Shown one piece after another: positions 60,097 to 64,000 of a stretch of DNA of 64,000 nt. The position numbers and the translations under genes are program-made. Below the pieces are notes generated by a model. The model saw nothing but the letters and a program-made list of their open reading frames with translations, had not been told where the DNA came from and searched no databases. Numbering within the stretch: the stretch's first letter is position 1; each line of letters opens with the position of its first letter. The DNA lies in NCBI GenBank assembly GCA_045657625.1, contig JAZOTM010000014.1:69106-133105 (forward strand). The letters run 5' to 3'. The stretch is from JAZOTM01 sp045657625 (GTDB lineage: Bacteria > Bacillota > Clostridia > Lachnospirales > Lachnospiraceae).

Positions 60097-61390
60097 AAAG
60101 ATCCTTATCCACCATCATTCCTGAATACATGGAGGAAATGTAAGGTGTAGGGAAATTGTGACCTGGGTTTTTGTAGGCAACTACCACTTTGTCTACGTAA
60201 CTCATAGGGTCGATGGATGCTTTGTCTGCTTTTTTCTGTAAAGCAGATTTGAAATGATTCACAACTTGGAATTTTTCTACGGCATCCGCTTTTTCGGTAG
60301 CATCTTTTAAAATATCTCGTTCTAATGCGAGACTGTGATCCGGCTTAATGTAAAGACCGATATCTGCAAAATTGCTACGGTATTGTTCTGCCACCTGACT
60401 CATGTCTGAGAGTAAGAGGTGACTGTTTTGTGCTGTGTCTTTGTAGTTGGAGGCAGTTTGTATAATGTTGTTGTACGCGTCTGCCAAATTTTGAATGGAA
60501 TCGGCTACAGCATCGCCGTTGGCTTTAAATTCAATGGTGGCTGGTCGTTCTTCTGTTGGATGTTTTAATGTTACTTCAAAGGCATTGTTGATTGTAAATG
60601 TATTAGCATAAGAAGAATGTTCCTTTCCATTTAATAAGAAAACGGAATTGGTCGCCGGTGAAGTAATTTGATTAATTCCCAGCAAATCCATGGAATACAT
60701 GGACCTTCCGGTGGATTGTGGCCGAATTTCAAATAGGTTTGCGCCGTCTGTTCCTAGACCTGTGCGCTTAGACTCGATATTTAAGGATGCAGTGCCATTT
60801 TCTAATTGCTGAATAGTGGCTTGTAATCCGATACCTGCATGATTAATGAGTCTTGCTAATTTTTGCTGTACCTGATAGTTGGTTTCTCTATCGTTTACAT
60901 TAAATTGAAATTCGTAAGTATTACTGGTGGTAGCCAAATCAAAGCTGTAACTACCCGGAGCGAAACTAAGGGTATTCATCCGCAGGAAATTGCCGCAATT
61001 CTTTTGCGTTGTGGCCAACTGTTTTACATCTATGGTAAAACCGGCGGAATCCTCTCCGTCACTAGAACCGATATAGGTAACACCAACTTCGGTAGGCCTG
61101 TCGGAAACAGCTACCTTCTTGTTGAATAATTCCGTAATATCGTCCCCGTATTCGGATAGGGATGCGATAACATTTTTAATGTTTCGGGCGTTTTCTTTGA
61201 TATCGATAGCGAACTTTTTCACATCGACGTCCTCTTCTTTTATTTTATAAAGAGGGGACTCTTTGTTTGCTTTTATGATATTATTATAAGTCTCACGTAG
61301 TTCGCTCTTTTTGTGAGTGTCGTAACGGGACGTATTTTCTGGCCCGTACGTACTGAGATAATATTGATAAACAGAATCGATCATTGCCAT
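60095..61390 (-). CDS. FliD-like flagellar capping family protein
   Basis: A 431-residue protein resembling the flagellar filament cap (FliD) family. The N-terminal segment has a coiled region ending in the DVKQLATTQKN stretch of the FliD_N domain, and the C-terminal part has the FliD_C-like IQNLADAYNNIIQTASNYKD. The last residues (YISSMYSGMMVDKDL) follow the LxxQ/MxSGMxF-type ending of the family. No flagellar genes surround it. The start ATG 61390 has AGGAGG about eight bases upstream on the minus strand. Its role as a flagellar or other surface component cannot be decided here. Confidence 0.72.
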   Translation of the reverse strand: MAMIDSVYQYYLSTYGPENTSRYDTHKKSELRETYNNIIKANKESPLYKIKEEDVDVKKFAIDIKENARNIKNVIASLSEYGDDITELFNKKVAVSDRPTEVGVTYIGSSDGEDSAGFTIDVKQLATTQKNCGNFLRMNTLSFAPGSYSFDLATTSNTYEFQFNVNDRETNYQVQQKLARLINHAGIGLQATIQQLENGTASLNIESKRTGLGTDGANLFEIRPQSTGRSMYSMDLLGINQITSPATNSVFLLNGKEHSSYANTFTINNAFEVTLKHPTEERPATIEFKANGDAVADSIQNLADAYNNIIQTASNYKDTAQNSHLLLSDMSQVAEQYRSNFADIGLYIKPDHSLALERDILKDATEKADAVEKFQVVNHFKSALQKKADKASIDPMSYVDKVVVAYKNPGHNFPTPYISSMYSGMMVDKDL

Positions 61391-61561
61391 TGCTCTCCCC
61401 TCCTTTCCTCCTTGAATAACGTAATAAAAATTACGTGGGGATATACTAAATCCATTTATACAATTAGACTATAACATGCGTATAGGAATTTGTCATGTAA
61501 ATTCTGGTTATTTAATGAAATCTTCAGACATTTCTTAGAAATAGGAAGAGAGAAAAAACTA

Positions 61562-61590
61562 TTGACGGTAAAAATAAGTTGTGATATAGT
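61562..61590 (+). promoter_or_regulatory. Promoter for the rpmG-secE-nusG operon
   Basis: TTGACG (61562-61567) and TATAGT (61585-61590) are 17 bases apart, about 87 bases before rpmG. The 287-base gap to the FliD-like gene otherwise holds only a T-rich stretch with a short TTTAGG/CCTAAA repeat. Confidence 0.65.
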
Positions 61591-61677
61591 TGATTGGCTG
61601 ATATAGAAGTTTAGGTCTTTTTTTTATGCCTAAAATTAAGTAATTAATGGAACTTGAAATTAACGGAGGTGGAAGTC

Positions 61678-61827
61678 ATGCGTACAAAAATTACATTAGC
61701 TTGTACAGAATGCAAGCAGCGCAATTACAACATGACAAAAGACAAGAAAGCTCATCCTGACCGTATGGAAACAAAGAAGTATTGCAGATTCTGCAAGACT
61801 CATACATTACATAAGGAAACCAAATAA
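61678..61827 (+). CDS. rpmG: 50S ribosomal protein L33
   Basis: A 49-residue protein, too short for common size cut-offs but clear. The sequence begins MRTKITLACTECKQRNY, and carries two CxxC pairs (CTEC and CRFC), so it is the zinc-binding (C+) form. The ATG 61678 follows GGAGGTGG. It leads directly into secE and nusG, the usual Firmicutes order. Confidence 0.96.
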   Translation: MRTKITLACTECKQRNYNMTKDKKAHPDRMETKKYCRFCKTHTLHKETK

Positions 61828-61853
61828 TTAGGTTGAGCGAAGGAAGTGACGAA

Positions 61854-62063
61854 ATGGCAGAATTAGAGAAAAAAGAAAAATCTCGTAAAGAGAACTGGTT
61901 TGCCGGACTTAAGGCTGAATTCAATAAGATTATTTGGCCTACTAAGGAATCACTTGCCAAACAGACGACAGCTGTAGTCGTTGTGTCAGTTATTGTTGGT
62001 CTGATTATCGCTATATTGGACTCAATCGTACAGTATGGCGTTAATTTCCTGGTAAATCTTTAA
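61854..62063 (+). CDS. secE: Preprotein translocase subunit SecE
   Basis: A 69-residue single-helix subunit of the SecYEG channel. The conserved amphipathic helix FNKIIWPTKESLAKQT precedes one membrane helix (VVVVSVIVGLIIAILDSIV). The start ATG 61854 with GAAGGAAG is preferred over the in-frame TTG 61833. It is followed 18 bases later by nusG. Confidence 0.94.
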   Translation: MAELEKKEKSRKENWFAGLKAEFNKIIWPTKESLAKQTTAVVVVSVIVGLIIAILDSIVQYGVNFLVNL

Positions 62064-62081
62064 AGGAGGCATGGTGAAATT

Positions 62082-62600
62082 ATGGCAGAAGCACAATGGT
62101 ATGTAGCCCATACTTATTCCGGATATGAGAATAAGGTGCGTGATAACATCAATAAGACAATTGAAAACAGACATCTTGAAGATCAAATCCTCGAAGTGCG
62201 TGTTCCGATGCAGGATGTTGTCGAGGTGAAGAACGGAGCCAAGAAGAGCGTATCTAAGAAAATGTTTCCTGGATATGTGTTGATCAACATGATAATGAAT
62301 GATGATACTTGGTACGTTGTACGAAATACCAGAGGTGTTACTGGATTCGTAGGACCGGGATCTAAACCGGTACCGTTAACCGATGCTGAGATGAGATCAC
62401 TTGGAATTAAGTCAGACAATGTCGTAGTGGATTTTGCAGAAGGCGACACGGTAGTCGTACTCGGTGGTGTGTGGAAGGATACCATCGGCGTTATTCAGAC
62501 AATGAATCACGGAAAGCAAATCGTTACGATTAATGTTGATCTGTTCGGTCGCGAAACACCGGTAGAAATAAGTTTCGCAGACGTAAAGAAAATGAATTAG
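62082..62600 (+). CDS. nusG: Transcription termination/antitermination factor NusG
   Basis: A 172-residue transcription elongation factor that links RNA polymerase to translation. The NGN domain begins WYVAHTYSGYENKVRDNI and has KKMFPGYVLINM and RNTRGVTGFVGPGSKPVPL. The KOW domain is FAEGDTVVVLGGVWKDTIGVI. The operon order secE-nusG-rplK is conserved. AAGGAGG precedes the ATG. Confidence 0.97.
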   Translation: MAEAQWYVAHTYSGYENKVRDNINKTIENRHLEDQILEVRVPMQDVVEVKNGAKKSVSKKMFPGYVLINMIMNDDTWYVVRNTRGVTGFVGPGSKPVPLTDAEMRSLGIKSDNVVVDFAEGDTVVVLGGVWKDTIGVIQTMNHGKQIVTINVDLFGRETPVEISFADVKKMN

Positions 62601-62613
62601 GAGGCAAACTCAA

Positions 62614-63039
62614 ATGGCAAAGAAAGTCGAAGGATATATTAAGTTGCAGATTCCTGCAGGAAAAGCAACTCCTGCACCACCAGTTGGACCAGCACTTGGA
62701 CAGCATGGTGTAAATATCGTAGAATTTACAAAGCAGTTTAATGCTAAGACAGCTGATATGGGAGATACAATCGTCCCTGTAGTAATCACTGTTTATGCGG
62801 ACAGAAGCTTCAGCTTCATCACAAAGACTCCGCCAGCAGCTGTTTTAATTAAGAAAGCATGCGGAATCCAGAAGGCATCAGGCGTTCCGAATAAGAACAA
62901 AGTTGCTACCTTATCTAAGGCTAAGTTACAGGAAATCGCAGAAACAAAAATGCCTGATTTAAATGCAGCTAGCTTAGAAGCAGCTATGAGCATGATCGCA
63001 GGTACAGCTCGTAGTATGGGTGTTGTAGTAGAAGAGTAA
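62614..63039 (+). CDS. rplK: 50S ribosomal protein L11
   Basis: A 141-residue protein of the L7/L12 stalk base. Typical motifs are YIKLQIPAGKATPAPPVGPALGQHGVNI and the C-terminal RNA-binding AGTARSMGVVVE. Starts 14 bases after nusG behind AGGAGG. Confidence 0.97.
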   Translation: MAKKVEGYIKLQIPAGKATPAPPVGPALGQHGVNIVEFTKQFNAKTADMGDTIVPVVITVYADRSFSFITKTPPAAVLIKKACGIQKASGVPNKNKVATLSKAKLQEIAETKMPDLNAASLEAAMSMIAGTARSMGVVVEE

Positions 63040-63096
63040 TATCAATAAAATTGGGAGACAAACAAGGTTTGTCGTTTGAACCATAGGAGGTAAAAA

Positions 63097-63786
63097 ATGA
63101 AACACGGTAAAAAATATGTAGAAGCTGCGAAATTAGTAGACAGAACAGTTGCTTATGAAGCAGCAGAAGCTCTTGCATTAGTAAAGAAAGCAGCAACAGC
63201 AAAATTCGACGAAACAGTTGAAGTTCATATTAGAACAGGTTGTGATGGTCGTCATGCAGATCAGCAGATTCGTGGTGCTGTAGTTCTTCCACACGGTACA
63301 GGTAAAACAGTTAAAGTTTTAGTATTCGCTAAAGGAACAAAGATTGACGAAGCAGAAGCAGCTGGCGCAGATTACGTAGGCGGCGAAGAATTAATTCCAA
63401 AGATTCAGAACGAAGGTTGGTTAGACTTCGACGTTGTAGTTGCTACACCTGATATGATGGGTGTTGTTGGTCGTCTTGGTAAAGTTTTAGGTCCTAAGGG
63501 CTTAATGCCAAACCCAAAAGCTGGTACAGTTACAATGAATGTTGCTCAGGCTATCGCTGATATCAAAGCTGGTAAGATTGAATACAGACTTGATAAGACA
63601 AACATCATTCACTGCCCACTTGGTAAAGTTTCTTTCTCTGAAGAAGCTTTAAAAGACAACTACGAAGCTTTAATGGAAGCTATCGTAAAGGCTAAACCAA
63701 GCACATTAAAAGGTCAGTATTTAAGAAGCATCACATTGACTTCTACAATGGGCCCTGGTGTAAAGGTTAGCACAGCTAAATACTAA
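63097..63786 (+). CDS. rplA: 50S ribosomal protein L1
   Basis: A 229-residue protein of the L1 stalk and translational repressor of its own operon in some bacteria. Motifs include MGVVGRLGKVLGPKGLMPNPK and FDETVEVHIRTG. Starts 58 bases after rplK behind AGGAGG. The gene ends before the L10 leader at the right edge. Confidence 0.97.
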   Translation: MKHGKKYVEAAKLVDRTVAYEAAEALALVKKAATAKFDETVEVHIRTGCDGRHADQQIRGAVVLPHGTGKTVKVLVFAKGTKIDEAEAAGADYVGGEELIPKIQNEGWLDFDVVVATPDMMGVVGRLGKVLGPKGLMPNPKAGTVTMNVAQAIADIKAGKIEYRLDKTNIIHCPLGKVSFSEEALKDNYEALMEAIVKAKPSTLKGQYLRSITLTSTMGPGVKVSTAKY

Positions 63787-63829
63787 AATTTAGCAAATTA
63801 CTTATTCAAACTTAATATTTTCACAGGGG

Positions 63830-63984
63830 TTGACATTGGTCTTCCCCTGTGGTAATATACATATTGGTCTAAGACCAGCCGAAGACAGCAGGTAAGAAAT
63901 TGTAAGTGTTCTGCACGCCTGCCGAGGAGAAGAGTATATGATATGTTAGTCTCTCCCTGTTTTTTGCGAACTGGGGGATTTTTT
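63830..63984 (+). ncRNA. L10 leader with promoter and terminator upstream of rplJ
   Basis: A promoter TTGACA (63830-63835), 17-base spacer and TAATAT (63853-63858) precede a structured leader. The segment GCCGAAGACAGCAGGT with later GCCTGCCGAGGAGAAG is the conserved L10-binding fold of the rplJL leader. A terminator (TCTCCC 63952-63957 with GGGGGA 63973-63978, then six T) closes it. L10(L12)4 binding controls readthrough into rplJL; rplJ itself lies outside the window. Confidence 0.85.
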
Positions 63985-64000
63985 ATATCTAGGCGAAAGC

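Noticed and set aside
60095..61390. Evidence for a flagellum in this region
   Set aside because: Only a FliD-like gene is present; no flagellin, hook or motor genes flank it.
1..64000. CRISPR arrays, tRNA or rRNA genes
   Set aside because: No regularly spaced direct repeats, cloverleaf segments or conserved rRNA sequences were found by eye anywhere in the window.

Overview
The window looks like the chromosome of a low-to-moderate G+C Gram-positive anaerobe of the Clostridia, most likely a Lachnospiraceae gut-type bacterium. This is inferred from Firmicutes-type gene content and order (rpmG-secE-nusG-rplK-rplA followed by an L10 leader), strong AGGAGG ribosome binding sites, rho-independent terminators, class II GalT, YerC/TrpR-like, DUF1836, DUF1002, DUF368 and LxxG-heptad/MMPL proteins. 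No rRNA, tRNA, CRISPR array or intact insertion sequence was seen.

Layout. (1) 1-10 kb: housekeeping and envelope genes (recJ, a soluble chemoreceptor-like coiled coil, a lysophospholipase-like hydrolase, a secreted DUF1002 protein, a methyltransferase, hslO, an L,D-transpeptidase). (2) 10-31.3 kb: a large beta-galactoside/galactan utilisation region in two modules. Module A is a LacI regulator with a divergent GH42 beta-galactosidase, a binding-protein ABC importer, and an uncharacterised 616-residue protein. These share a LacI-type operator with core CAACCGGTTG followed by CGCA, seen near promoters at about 12060, 13380 and 17410. Module B is an AraC regulator, a second ABC importer, a GH2 beta-galactosidase, an intracellular GH53 endo-galactanase, galK and galT. 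Together they would import galacto-oligosaccharides, cut them to galactose in the cytoplasm and feed the Leloir pathway. (3) 31.4-42 kb: aromatic amino acid genes (prephenate dehydratase, two aminotransferases), a DUF368 lipid-carrier transporter, a polysaccharide deacetylase, a TrpR-like regulator, pcrA and rlmD.

(4) 41.9-50.15 kb: an accessory island lying between rlmD and a luxR-type gene. It is a graveyard of mobile elements: an rlmD gene with a swapped C-terminal tail, small GNAT and GrpB genes, a GNAT gene behind a leader-peptide/terminator attenuator, a MobC gene followed by a hairpin-dense oriT-like region but no relaxase, two XRE regulators, an in-frame chimera of rhuM and a serine recombinase with a frameshift, a MerR-controlled reductase operon, and a second truncated recombinase. 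The ends of rlmD and of the first recombinase remnant encode near-identical METVVLLS / VETVVLMS segments, which suggests a recombinase-made attachment site inside rlmD.

(5) 50.2-64 kb: core-like genes resume with a LuxR regulator, a DUF308 membrane protein, an HD-GYP protein whose HD motif reads AD, a TetR-MMPL-LxxG-heptad module, an MntP-like membrane protein, a CgeB-like glycosyltransferase and an orphan FliD-like protein. The transcription/translation cluster rpmG-secE-nusG-rplK-rplA follows, and the window ends in the L10 leader upstream of rplJ.

The observations I rate highest are the uncharacterised LacI-controlled 616-residue protein, an unassigned three-way-junction RNA candidate at 19532-19612, the leader-peptide attenuator at 43281-43449, the oriT-like hairpin cluster at 45470-45619 and the rlmD attachment-site inference. 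All functions are assigned by reading motifs, not by database search.
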